A stretch of 64,000 bases of DNA from Rhizobium sp. FKL33 (GTDB lineage: Bacteria; Pseudomonadota; Alphaproteobacteria; Rhizobiales; Rhizobiaceae). Below are positions 36,899 through 45,140 of this stretch, piece after piece. The number at the start of each line of letters is the position of its first letter. The first letter of the stretch is position 1. The translations under genes were made by a program, and so were the position numbers. A model generated the notes under the pieces. It searched no databases. It was not told where the DNA came from and saw only the letters and a program-made list of their open reading frames with translations. The DNA lies in NCBI RefSeq assembly GCF_005222915.1, contig NZ_STFX01000031.1, positions 310,001 to 374,000 of the forward strand, given 5' to 3'.

Positions 36899-37339
36899 TC
36901 ACACGTCGAAGTGATCGCCCGGGTTCTTCTTGAGGTCGGACAGCTTGACGTCCTTGAGGGTGATCTTGTTGCCGCTGCCGAGATCGATGACAACGTCCTT
37001 GCCCTTCTGGGAAGCGAACTTCAGGACGTCGGCGTCCTTCTTGAGGTTCTTGAAGCCGGTCAGGCTGAGCTTGTCCTGCTCTTTGCCCTTGGCGGAGAAG
37101 TCGGTGATCGTGTCCTTGCCGTCGCCCTTGGCGAAGACGAACGTGTCTTTGCCGGCGCCGCCGACGAGCACGTCATTGCCCTTGCCGCCGAACAGCTTGT
37201 CGTTGCCCTTGCCGCCTTCGAGACGATCAGCTTGTCCGAGGCCCTTGAGCGTGTCGTTGCCGCCGAGGCCGAACAGCTTGTCCTTGAACTTGGTGCCGGT
37301 CAGCGTGTCTGCCTTGCTGGTTCCCTGCTTGGTCGCCAT
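36899..37339 (-). CDS. small lysine-rich RTX calcium-binding protein, probable type I secretion substrate
   Basis: A 146-residue protein starting MATKQGTSKADTL. Residues about 8-75 are tandem nonapeptide repeats (GGNDTLKGL, KGNDKLFGG, KGNDVLVGG and degenerate neighbours), followed by GDGKDTITDF and a C-terminal region that would carry the uncleaved type I signal. There is no N-terminal signal peptide. By count it has 26 Lys and 1 Arg against 21 acidic residues, so it is basic, unusual for RTX proteins. It has no enzymatic domain. A type I ABC protein and adaptor are encoded 5-8 kb away. The ATG at 37339 follows AGGGGA. Confidence 0.85.
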   Translation of the reverse strand: MATKQGTSKADTLTGTKFKDKLFGLGGNDTLKGLGQADRLEGGKGNDKLFGGKGNDVLVGGAGKDTFVFAKGDGKDTITDFSAKGKEQDKLSLTGFKNLKKDADVLKFASQKGKDVVIDLGSGNKITLKDVKLSDLKKNPGDHFDV

Positions 37340-37677
37340 ATCTAAATCCCCTAACTTTCGAATCGCGTTCTCGCAGCCGCAAAAAAACACGTTTGGAGAA
37401 GTTTTTCAATTCACAATATGGGCCCCTGTTGTTTTTTGAAGCTCCGCATCCAAAGTATCAGATGTGGCAAAAAAAATTAATTTGAATTTAACTGTATTAT
37501 TTAAATTGCTCCGGATGCAGCAATCCAAATCACTACTTGCATGCGTGGAAACGGACAGTTTATATTCAGAATGCACAGCAAATCAGTCGGTGCATCGGGT
37601 GTATTTTCTCGTTGCGGTAAAATATTACTACATTTTCTCGAAGGTTTGTGAGTTTAAGGCTGGAAATATAAATGTGC
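37340..37677. other. AT-rich gene-free stretch upstream of the RTX gene
   Basis: This 338-base stretch should hold the RTX promoter and the 3' end of the glycosyltransferase transcript. It is rich in A and T runs. A plus-strand frame at 37464-37799 runs into the antisense strand of the next gene and has no family features. I see no clear promoter boxes, terminator or repeat. Confidence 0.6.
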
Positions 37678-38859
37678 CTAATTCTTTTCAATCGATTCTG
37701 AATATGCTTTCAAGTGGGTGTTCCTTATATTCTCTTCAGATGGCCGGGTTAAGCGAAAGTCAATGTATTTTTTATTCATCCATAAATTGTAGGGTATGAG
37801 ATACTGGAAAACAATAAAGTCCAGATATTTATCGATTTCTTCGGCTGTGAAAGTTTCCCCTCTCAGGTGACGATCCACTTGACGCATAGCAATATGCGAG
37901 AGCGCGCTTTCTCCTAAAAGATATGTCGCTCTGCCCATCATGAAGGCTTCAAAAGCCACCGAAGAATTTATTGTAAGGATGCGTTTGCACCTATTCACAA
38001 ATTCCAAGCTGTTTTGTGAATTGTCTAAAGTGGCAAGAAACTGGTCTTGTCCGAGCTTCATCAAGCAGAGAGGATGATTTCGCGCCAAGATCAAATTTTG
38101 AGGAAATATCTTCCGTGCAATGTACAGAGTATCGAGGTTTGATAGGCCATTCGAAAAGGCCACAAGATTGCTGTCGTCATCTACTTGCAGTGGAATTCCA
38201 AACTCAAAATCATAACTTCCCACTTCTCGCGAATAAAAAGATTTCGCTTCATCCGACAGAAGGAGGTCCGCTATCTCTTGCCGGCTTTTCCTGTTCTGCC
38301 GGTTTTTGTCTCTCTCAAATCGAATTGCAGCCTCAGTGTTACCGTTTACACCTCTGAAGTCGAACTGGAATGTAGATGTTTTCCAAACTGGCTCGCGAAT
38401 ATATCCTGCTTCCATGTGAATGACTGGAATATTCAGAATAGCGCATACCCGCTCAAGGGATGCGCAGTTTACGAAAGTCACTGCCGCCTTGATTGGGGAT
38501 CTGCCATGCAGTGCGCCTATTTCTCGGAACAGGAACTCTTCATATTCGTGGAAGCCAGATTTAATCATCGTTTCAAGCAGTGTGAGCGGGTCTCGCTGAC
38601 TGTCTGAAATCCGGGATATCATCTCGCGGGGAACGGTGATCTTGGCGACGGAAGACCAATTCGCTTCGTGTTCGAATTGGCCCACCATGCGGTAGACCCA
38701 GTCGCCATGAACGATGGCCCCGGGGTCCGAGAGTTGCCAGCCCGAGCCAATGAAACCAACTTCCTCGCTTGGGAAGTTTTTCATGGCCGGTATAACCATC
38801 CAGGAGTAGAGATGCCCGTTTGCTTTGACCGGAAACGGACAAAGATTAAACAAGTACAT
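37678..38859 (-). CDS. putative capsule-type glycosyltransferase (KpsS / GT99-like)
   Basis: A 393-residue protein of uncertain family. Residues 143-160 (IPVIHMEAGYIREP) and 292-316 (KRILTINSSVAFEAFMMGR, then LLGES) resemble the motifs of capsule beta-Kdo transferases of the KpsC/KpsS and GT99 type, where a conserved Glu-x-Gly and a TxNSxxxxEA stretch line the CMP-Kdo site. No signal peptide or membrane segment is evident. ATG at 38859 has AGGAGG. It lies 80 bases after the HAD gene on the same strand and in AT-rich DNA, so the two are probably one acquired unit. Function is inferred from motifs only. Confidence 0.6.
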   Translation of the reverse strand: MYLFNLCPFPVKANGHLYSWMVIPAMKNFPSEEVGFIGSGWQLSDPGAIVHGDWVYRMVGQFEHEANWSSVAKITVPREMISRISDSQRDPLTLLETMIKSGFHEYEEFLFREIGALHGRSPIKAAVTFVNCASLERVCAILNIPVIHMEAGYIREPVWKTSTFQFDFRGVNGNTEAAIRFERDKNRQNRKSRQEIADLLLSDEAKSFYSREVGSYDFEFGIPLQVDDDSNLVAFSNGLSNLDTLYIARKIFPQNLILARNHPLCLMKLGQDQFLATLDNSQNSLEFVNRCKRILTINSSVAFEAFMMGRATYLLGESALSHIAMRQVDRHLRGETFTAEEIDKYLDFIVFQYLIPYNLWMNKKYIDFRLTRPSEENIRNTHLKAYSESIEKN

Positions 38860-38939
38860 TTACGCCTCCTTTGCAGAGAAGATGCGATGTCGTTGGTCGT
38901 CAGTAGTTGTCTTCAATTGATTCAGTCTGCTTCATTCAC

Positions 38940-41843
38940 TCACATGCAGAAAAATCGTCCGGCGTTGGCCAAGAGAATTTTATCCTCAACAATGGGCTTT
39001 ACGAGCCACCCTCCGTCAATTTTCAACTTTAGGTACATTTTGAACGCCCGTCTGTTAACATCCGAAAGCGGTATCGACACACGGAAGCCGATATCGAAGT
39101 CCATAAGGCGCTGCAGACTTTGTGATACATCGGCGCGTAGTTTTCTTTCCGCATGGTAACTTGCCGATGGAACTGTTTCTGACAAATCGTCGACGAACTC
39201 CAACTGAATCATGATTGTGTCGGCTTTGCAGAGGCGCGCAGTTTCGTAAGCCCATCCATCGAACACCAATTGACCGGCAACTGGAATTCCCTTTTCGAGG
39301 TGCTCCTCATCAAATTCGCTGGTCGATGCGAATTTATCAAAATGAATCTCGAAATCAGTTGAGCTAACCGATGGACCAGCCTTCTGAGTGATCGCTCCGA
39401 TGCAGCACAGCGAGACCGCTTCTACAACTTCGTTGGGAAACGTCGGTATTTCAATTTTGAATATACTGTTCTTGGCAGAGGTAGCGTTTATCGCTTCCCC
39501 GGCATAACTTCCTAGTCTGGTGCTGTATTCCGCGTCCAGGATCTGTACTTGTTCGGGATGACCCTTGCGCAATTTGCGCTCGCCTTCACAGTTGACGTAA
39601 AAATAGATCTCCTCGATCATAAAGAAGCCGTTGATATCCTGCACGTCAAGATAGAGCTCGCCCGAATGACCGGCAGCATCCATCTCGACATAAAAGCGTC
39701 CTTTGCTGTTGAGGGTCGCGGTTGACTCCAAAGCGCCTCTTTCGCCGCCGCAGTTCCAGCGCATCCGCGCGAAGGGATCACGGCTCTCTCTTTCTCGAAC
39801 TGCCTGAATGCCGAAAGGGAGAAGATTCTGGAGATCAGGATTGTCGTGGCCAAATCCCTTGGCGCCCTGTGGCCAATACCAGTAGAGGAACTTTCCTTCG
39901 AGGATTTGGGTCGCCGCCATGTAGGGCTCTATGTCATCGAGATATTCCGGCGTCATAGGGTCATGGCTGTCTATGATGCTATCATCATGGTTCCATGATC
40001 TGAACATCTCTTTCTCGTTCGGCGTCGGAGCGAATGTAAACCGCGAGAGAATCCGGAGGGCTGCCTCCCTTAGGGGTTCTACCTCGACTTCTCCATAAGC
40101 GTCGTTCGCAAGTTCAACGAAATCGATGATGCCCGCCTGCAACATTGCTATCTGATGCAATTGCTCAGCATTCGTAGAGGGCTTCGAATGCAGGGATTTG
40201 CCGTTCAGGTAGCCGGCGGTGGAGCCGATTTCCGGAGTGCATACCTGCTCCAGAATTTCGACATATCTCATCAGCATATCTTCGACTTCACCCCAATCGA
40301 AGCCGTTGATGAGAAATCCCGCGACATTGCTGGTCTGCAAGGATGAGAAGGCGTGATTATTGAGCGCTAGGTAGAATCCTACAGTGTTTCTATCCTGAAA
40401 TACTGGATGCTTGTCGACCTTCCTTTGTATCGATGCCGCCCAGCCCAGGTCGAGAAAGACAATGTTGTCATACTTTTTATCGCCTTCAGCCTCACCGACA
40501 TACTTCTCGAACTGCGCGGTTACGGCTTCACCAAAGCTCTTTACCTTCGATATCAGCGTCTCGTTGGACAGGATGTATTCAATCACTCGGTCGCCGGAAC
40601 CATCAGTTCCAATTGGCGCGCTTCTAAACTCAGCCGGCAATGCGTGCGCGTTCAAGCCAATCTTCGCGAGGAAGTCGTCGAGCGGTTCACGTCGGCGTGC
40701 TGACATGAGCGCGGTGAGCGCAGCAGCAGAAGGCTTTCGGAGCTCCATCTGGTTCAGCGTACGCCGCGACAACGCCAGCAACCGCACATCTTGGTTGGGG
40801 CAAATCGTCCTGTAGAGAGCAGACAGGAAGCCTCCTTCCCGCAGCAGACCCAACACCAATGGGTTTGCCAGAGATTTGACGTTATCTTCCACCCATTTCA
40901 GATAGCTGAATAAAACCGGTCCGAGGATCTCGAAACCAAACGAGTAGTAGCTCACCTCGGTATTCGGCTCATCTAGGAGCGGTCTTAGACTTCTAATTGA
41001 GGTCAATCTTCCGTGCCATGCGCCAATGCCCGAGGATTCCCAATAGCGCCGCTCGAGGGTCGGTTGCTTCAACTCTTGGTGAACCGTGCCCCAAAACGCA
41101 CCGGCGCCATTCGGAACGAGACATGTTCTGATCCCATAGGAGATCGGCCTTTCGACATCGGCCCCAAAATTGTCGCCTATATGAAGCATCTCATAGGCAT
41201 TGACTTTCTCGTTCTTCAATACGATTTCAAATAGCGTTCCGCCCTTTCCGGTTCCGAATTCCGAGGATGCGTAAAAGCGATCTATTTTATCGATTGTTCC
41301 GAGGCCGGTGATAAATTGCAGCTCCCCCGAGGTGTAATAAGTGTCGGATACAACAATTACTTTTTTTCCGAGTTTCTTTGCGTAATCTACGATTTCAATC
41401 ATTTTCTGATTGAAGAACATGCAGTTTTTTTCGATTTCCAGCTCACATTTTATGAAGTCCTTGACGGAAATCGCTCCCCCTGCGAGTTTTTCTAGCTCGT
41501 TGTAAATCTGGGAGAGATTGACTTCATGCGATCCGCTCAAAATCATTTTCTCTCGTGCGCTCTGTTCTGCGCGGATACGCCAGTCCTTGAATCTGTGATT
41601 GTCTATATACGCAGGCAGCATCCCGTTCTTGCGCAGCGCCTCGCCAATTCTGCCGAAGATTTCGATTGGCCGGTTCGCGGAACGCTTGATGAGCGTATCG
41701 AAGCAGTCGAAGCTTACGACCTTCACTTCGGGAAGCGCGATCAAAGCTTTGAGTCGGTCATGCAGGGAATGAATCTTGTCTTCCTGGTATCGTTTGGGGG
41801 CACTCAAAATACGGTCAATGTTGTCCGGCGCAACTGCTTCCAT
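38940..41843 (-). CDS. large HAD-superfamily protein (COG5610-like) with C-terminal sandwich regions
   Basis: A 967-residue cytoplasmic protein. A HAD domain (about 38-260) has nucleophile Asp46 in SFDCFDTL, motif II in VIVVSDTYY and motif IV in LHIGDNFGADV. The +2 position after Asp46 is Phe, not the usual Asp. A second region (about 290-560, ALSRRTLNQM ... FLDLGWAASI) is the part typical of COG5610 proteins in polysaccharide clusters. Residues about 670-850 look beta-rich, and a C-terminal unit (about 852-950) starting GQLVFDGWAY resembles the small protein encoded at 50401-50976. The substrate is unknown. Codon use is AT-rich compared with the core genes. Confidence 0.7.
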   Translation of the reverse strand: MEAVAPDNIDRILSAPKRYQEDKIHSLHDRLKALIALPEVKVVSFDCFDTLIKRSANRPIEIFGRIGEALRKNGMLPAYIDNHRFKDWRIRAEQSAREKMILSGSHEVNLSQIYNELEKLAGGAISVKDFIKCELEIEKNCMFFNQKMIEIVDYAKKLGKKVIVVSDTYYTSGELQFITGLGTIDKIDRFYASSEFGTGKGGTLFEIVLKNEKVNAYEMLHIGDNFGADVERPISYGIRTCLVPNGAGAFWGTVHQELKQPTLERRYWESSGIGAWHGRLTSIRSLRPLLDEPNTEVSYYSFGFEILGPVLFSYLKWVEDNVKSLANPLVLGLLREGGFLSALYRTICPNQDVRLLALSRRTLNQMELRKPSAAALTALMSARRREPLDDFLAKIGLNAHALPAEFRSAPIGTDGSGDRVIEYILSNETLISKVKSFGEAVTAQFEKYVGEAEGDKKYDNIVFLDLGWAASIQRKVDKHPVFQDRNTVGFYLALNNHAFSSLQTSNVAGFLINGFDWGEVEDMLMRYVEILEQVCTPEIGSTAGYLNGKSLHSKPSTNAEQLHQIAMLQAGIIDFVELANDAYGEVEVEPLREAALRILSRFTFAPTPNEKEMFRSWNHDDSIIDSHDPMTPEYLDDIEPYMAATQILEGKFLYWYWPQGAKGFGHDNPDLQNLLPFGIQAVRERESRDPFARMRWNCGGERGALESTATLNSKGRFYVEMDAAGHSGELYLDVQDINGFFMIEEIYFYVNCEGERKLRKGHPEQVQILDAEYSTRLGSYAGEAINATSAKNSIFKIEIPTFPNEVVEAVSLCCIGAITQKAGPSVSSTDFEIHFDKFASTSEFDEEHLEKGIPVAGQLVFDGWAYETARLCKADTIMIQLEFVDDLSETVPSASYHAERKLRADVSQSLQRLMDFDIGFRVSIPLSDVNRRAFKMYLKLKIDGGWLVKPIVEDKILLANAGRFFCM

Positions 41844-42028
41844 GTTCCCAAATCTCCATCTTTATGGGTTTGGGGTATGACATTGGGCAGACGGTTGCAA
41901 GTGTGTTCCGGGGCGATAATTTCCTCGTCCCAGGAGGATTCTGCAGGTTGAATGAAATCAAAAGTTGTTTGACGCCAGATCGCAATGGGGCGATAAGAAT
42001 TGGTGTGCAAGCCGACTGCTGAGGCCAA

Positions 42029-43735
42029 ATGATCAGATCCAAAAATCCTGAAATCCTTGCTGTTGAAGGGGAATTCATCCGGGCTTTGGTGTTTTCCGCG
42101 ATCGTAGGGTTCTTCTTGAACCTGGCGACGCTGGTCGGTCCCGTTTTTATGATTCAGGTCTACGGACGTGTGATTCCAAGCACGAGTCATGCCACTCTTT
42201 ACGGGCTAATGACAATCGGCGCGTTTGGCGTCGTATTGTTTGGTGTCCTGGATTTTGTTCGTACTTGGACATATAGCGTGCTCGCTCATTCGCTGGCGCG
42301 GAGATTGAATCTCCCTGCCCTGAGAGCTGGAGTCATCAAATCGATGCGCGGCGGCCCCAACGAAGGTGGTAGTGCGATTCGAGATATTGCAGAGTTGCGT
42401 CATTTTGTGAGCAGCAACAGTTTGTCCACTTTGATCGACGCCTGTTGGTCTCTGATCTTCATCACGGCGCTGTTTTTTATTCATGCCGTCTACGCCTATG
42501 TCGCCATAGGTTTCATCGCCGTTATGTTGGTGTGCAACATCATTGCGGATGTTCTGACCCGCCAGACAATCAAGAAGGCCAACGAAGCGCAACATCACCA
42601 TGCCCAGGAGGTCGCCAATTCGCTGCGGCATGCCGAGGCGATCGAGGCTATGGGCATGCTCCCGGCGCTCGTTCGGGTGTGGCGGCGTTCGCAAGGGGAA
42701 ATGTTGGAGCAAGCCCGCATCGCGGGTGGGCGAACCAGCATAGTACTCGCTTTCACCAAGTCCCTGCAGAAAAGCCTGCCGATGGTCACCGTCGCCACGG
42801 GTGCCTTTCTCGTCCTCGACAATCAGATCAGCACGAGCGTGCTCTTCGCCGGCATGGTGCTTACTTCGCAGGCTGTCGGGCCATTTGCGAACATGGTCGA
42901 AAGCTGGCGCTCCTGGATCAATGCTGGCCAGGCCTGGACCCGCATCAAAACATTGGTCGAAGAGGAAGGCTCGGCGCGGCAGACCATGCCGGCGCCGGTC
43001 GGAGATGGCGATCTTCTGGTCGAGAATCTCGTCTATATCCCGGAAGGCCGCGACGTGCCGGTGCTGCATGGCATCAGCTTTTCAGTGTCGCCGGGCGAGG
43101 TGTTGGGGATCGCCGGTCCTTCGGGCGCCGGCAAGTCGACGCTGGCGCGCTGTCTCACCGGCATCATCAAGCCCACGGTCGGCGGCGTCTATCTCGATGG
43201 CCATTCGACCTGGCTCTGGGAGCGCGGCTCCTTCGGCAAGGCGGTCGGCTATTTGCCGCAATCGTTGTCGCTTCTCGACGGCACCATCCGCCAGACCATC
43301 GCCCGCATGCAGGACAGCGATCCGCGCGACGTCATCCGCGCCGCCCAGCAGGCCGGCGTGCACGAGATGATCGGCCGGCTGCCGCATGGCTATGACACGC
43401 CGGTGCAGGAAGGCATGCATATGCTCTCGGGGGGGCAACTGCAGCGTCTGGCGCTGGCCCGGGCGCTCTATGGCGAGCCGAAGCTGCTCATTCTGGACGA
43501 ACCCAATTCCAATCTCGACCATGTCGGCGAGCAGGCGCTCGTCGCAGCCATCGAAAGCGTCAAGGCGCGCGGCGGCATCGTGGTGATGATCGCCCATCGC
43601 CCGTCGGTCATGGCCATCGCCGACAAGCTGATGGTGATCGAGGACGGTTCGATCAGCCAGTACGGCCCGCGCACCGAAGTCATCGAAATGATCATGCCGG
43701 GCGTTCGCGCCGTCACGCGCCGTCCGTCGGCCTGA
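42029..43735 (+). CDS. type I secretion ABC transporter (PrtD family)
   Basis: A 568-residue fused permease-ATPase. Five to six membrane segments occupy about residues 18-290; the ATPase has Walker A GPSGAGKST, signature LSGGQLQRL, Walker B LLILDEPNSNLD and the His switch AHRPS. It lacks the N-terminal C39 peptidase, as expected for exporters of RTX-type substrates. It is followed 14 bases later by the adaptor gene. The first 500 or so bases are AT-rich like the left neighbour and the rest GC-rich, suggesting a recombined gene. No TolC-type outer-membrane gene is nearby. Confidence 0.93.
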   Translation: MIRSKNPEILAVEGEFIRALVFSAIVGFFLNLATLVGPVFMIQVYGRVIPSTSHATLYGLMTIGAFGVVLFGVLDFVRTWTYSVLAHSLARRLNLPALRAGVIKSMRGGPNEGGSAIRDIAELRHFVSSNSLSTLIDACWSLIFITALFFIHAVYAYVAIGFIAVMLVCNIIADVLTRQTIKKANEAQHHHAQEVANSLRHAEAIEAMGMLPALVRVWRRSQGEMLEQARIAGGRTSIVLAFTKSLQKSLPMVTVATGAFLVLDNQISTSVLFAGMVLTSQAVGPFANMVESWRSWINAGQAWTRIKTLVEEEGSARQTMPAPVGDGDLLVENLVYIPEGRDVPVLHGISFSVSPGEVLGIAGPSGAGKSTLARCLTGIIKPTVGGVYLDGHSTWLWERGSFGKAVGYLPQSLSLLDGTIRQTIARMQDSDPRDVIRAAQQAGVHEMIGRLPHGYDTPVQEGMHMLSGGQLQRLALARALYGEPKLLILDEPNSNLDHVGEQALVAAIESVKARGGIVVMIAHRPSVMAIADKLMVIEDGSISQYGPRTEVIEMIMPGVRAVTRRPSA

Positions 43736-43748
43736 AAGGAGCGCGCGC

Positions 43749-45137
43749 ATGTCCGCATCCATCACTCTGCCGCCGACCGAATATCACCGCCAGCCCGCGG
43801 GTCAATCCGCTCTCAGCGCCTGGGATGAAGTGGTCGCCGAGGAGCGCGCTTCCCGCGTCTCTCTCGCCGGGCCGGTTCTGCTCGGCCTCGCCACATTGCT
43901 GTTCGGGGTCGGCGGCTTCGGCCTCTGGGCGGCGGTCACGCCGCTGTCCTCCGCAGCCATCGCTTCGGGCCGCGTCATCGTCGAAAGCAACACCAAGACG
44001 ATAAGCCATATCGAGGGCGGCTCGCTTCTGGCGCTCGCCGTGCATGAGGGCCAGCACGTCAAGGAAGGCGATCTGCTGCTTCAGCTCGATTCCACCCGCA
44101 GCCGCGCCACGGTGGCGCAGCTGTCCCAGCAACTTTATGTCCTGCACGTTCGCCTCGAGCGGTTGATCGCCGAGCGCGACGAGCAGGATGTCCTGACGGT
44201 CACGGTCGCCCCGCCTGCTGCGGTGGATGCGGTGATGGCCCGGCAGTTGGTCGACACCGAAAAGAAGCTGTTTTCCGAGCGGCGCAGCCAGCGCGCCGGA
44301 GAAGACGCCGCCGGCCGGGCGACAATCGATCAACTCGACAGCCAGCGTGAAGCGCTGGTGGCGCGCCGCGCCTCCTGGATGGAGCAGCTGCATTTCGTCG
44401 CGCGGGACCTGAAAACGGTGACGTCGCTCGAATCCAAGCAGCTGGCGACCCAGACCGCGCTGCATGAGAAGACCATCCAATTGATCGACATGAAGACGCG
44501 CATCGCCGAATCCGACGCGTCGATCGCTGAAAACAGTCAGCGCCGCAAGCAATCGGAACTGGAAGTCGCCAATCGTCGCACGGAATATTTCCGGGCGCTT
44601 TCGGAGCAGATCCAGGCGGCGCAGGCCGAAATCGCCCGGTTGAGCCAGGAACTGATTGCGGCGCGCGACGTGGTCGCCAAGGCTGATATCCGCTCGCCGC
44701 AGGATGGCGTGGTGGCCAATATCCGGCTGAAGACGCCGGGTTCGGCCGTCGTCAGCGGTCAGGCGATCCTCGACATCGTCCCCGCCAATCAGCCGATGCT
44801 GATCGAAGGCCGCGCCCGCGCCATGGATATCGACACGGTGCATGTGGGGCAGAAGGCGGAAATTCACCTCAACGCCTTCGGAGCGTCGGAAAGTCGGCCG
44901 CTGATCGGCACGGTCAGTTATGTCGCCCCTGACGGCGTCGCCGACGAGCGCACGGGCGACGTGAACTTCGTGTTCCGCACCCAGATCGATCCGCGCGAAC
45001 TGGCCAAGCAACCCAATCTCTTCCTCTATCCTGGCATGACCGCCACCGTGAACATCGTCACGGGCCAGCGCACCGCCATGGCCTATCTCGTGGGGCCCTT
45101 CCTCAAGAGTTTCAACCAGGCCTTCCGGGAGGACTGA
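43749..45137 (+). CDS. HlyD-family periplasmic adaptor of type I secretion (PrtE type)
   Basis: A 462-residue membrane fusion protein. One N-terminal membrane segment (about 42-66, LLGLATLLFGVGGFGLWAAV), a lipoyl half (HIEGGSLLALAVHEGQHVKEG), a long coiled coil (about 110-290) and the returning half plus beta-barrel (ADIRSPQDGVVANIRLKTPG ... FLYPGMTATVNI) give the complete adaptor layout. It bridges the ABC protein encoded upstream to an outer-membrane TolC-type channel not found here. The next gene, a glycosyltransferase, begins three bases after its stop. Confidence 0.94.
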   Translation: MSASITLPPTEYHRQPAGQSALSAWDEVVAEERASRVSLAGPVLLGLATLLFGVGGFGLWAAVTPLSSAAIASGRVIVESNTKTISHIEGGSLLALAVHEGQHVKEGDLLLQLDSTRSRATVAQLSQQLYVLHVRLERLIAERDEQDVLTVTVAPPAAVDAVMARQLVDTEKKLFSERRSQRAGEDAAGRATIDQLDSQREALVARRASWMEQLHFVARDLKTVTSLESKQLATQTALHEKTIQLIDMKTRIAESDASIAENSQRRKQSELEVANRRTEYFRALSEQIQAAQAEIARLSQELIAARDVVAKADIRSPQDGVVANIRLKTPGSAVVSGQAILDIVPANQPMLIEGRARAMDIDTVHVGQKAEIHLNAFGASESRPLIGTVSYVAPDGVADERTGDVNFVFRTQIDPRELAKQPNLFLYPGMTATVNIVTGQRTAMAYLVGPFLKSFNQAFRED

Positions 45138-45140
45138 CGC

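Noticed and set aside
36899-37339. RTX protein as a toxin
   Set aside because: There is no acyltransferase gene, no hydrophobic pore-forming part and no enzymatic domain; only repeats and a tail are present.
37464-37799. Plus-strand frame of 111 codons upstream of the RTX gene
   Set aside because: No ribosome-binding site or family motif, and it runs antisense into the end of the glycosyltransferase gene; likely chance in AT-rich DNA.
41804-42190. Minus-strand frame of 128 codons between the HAD and ABC genes
   Set aside because: It overlaps both the start of the HAD gene and the start of the ABC gene in another frame, and has no recognisable features.
37391-42560. Insertion sequence or integrative element to explain the AT-rich block
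   Set aside because: No transposase, integrase, tRNA gene, flanking direct repeats or terminal inverted repeats were seen.
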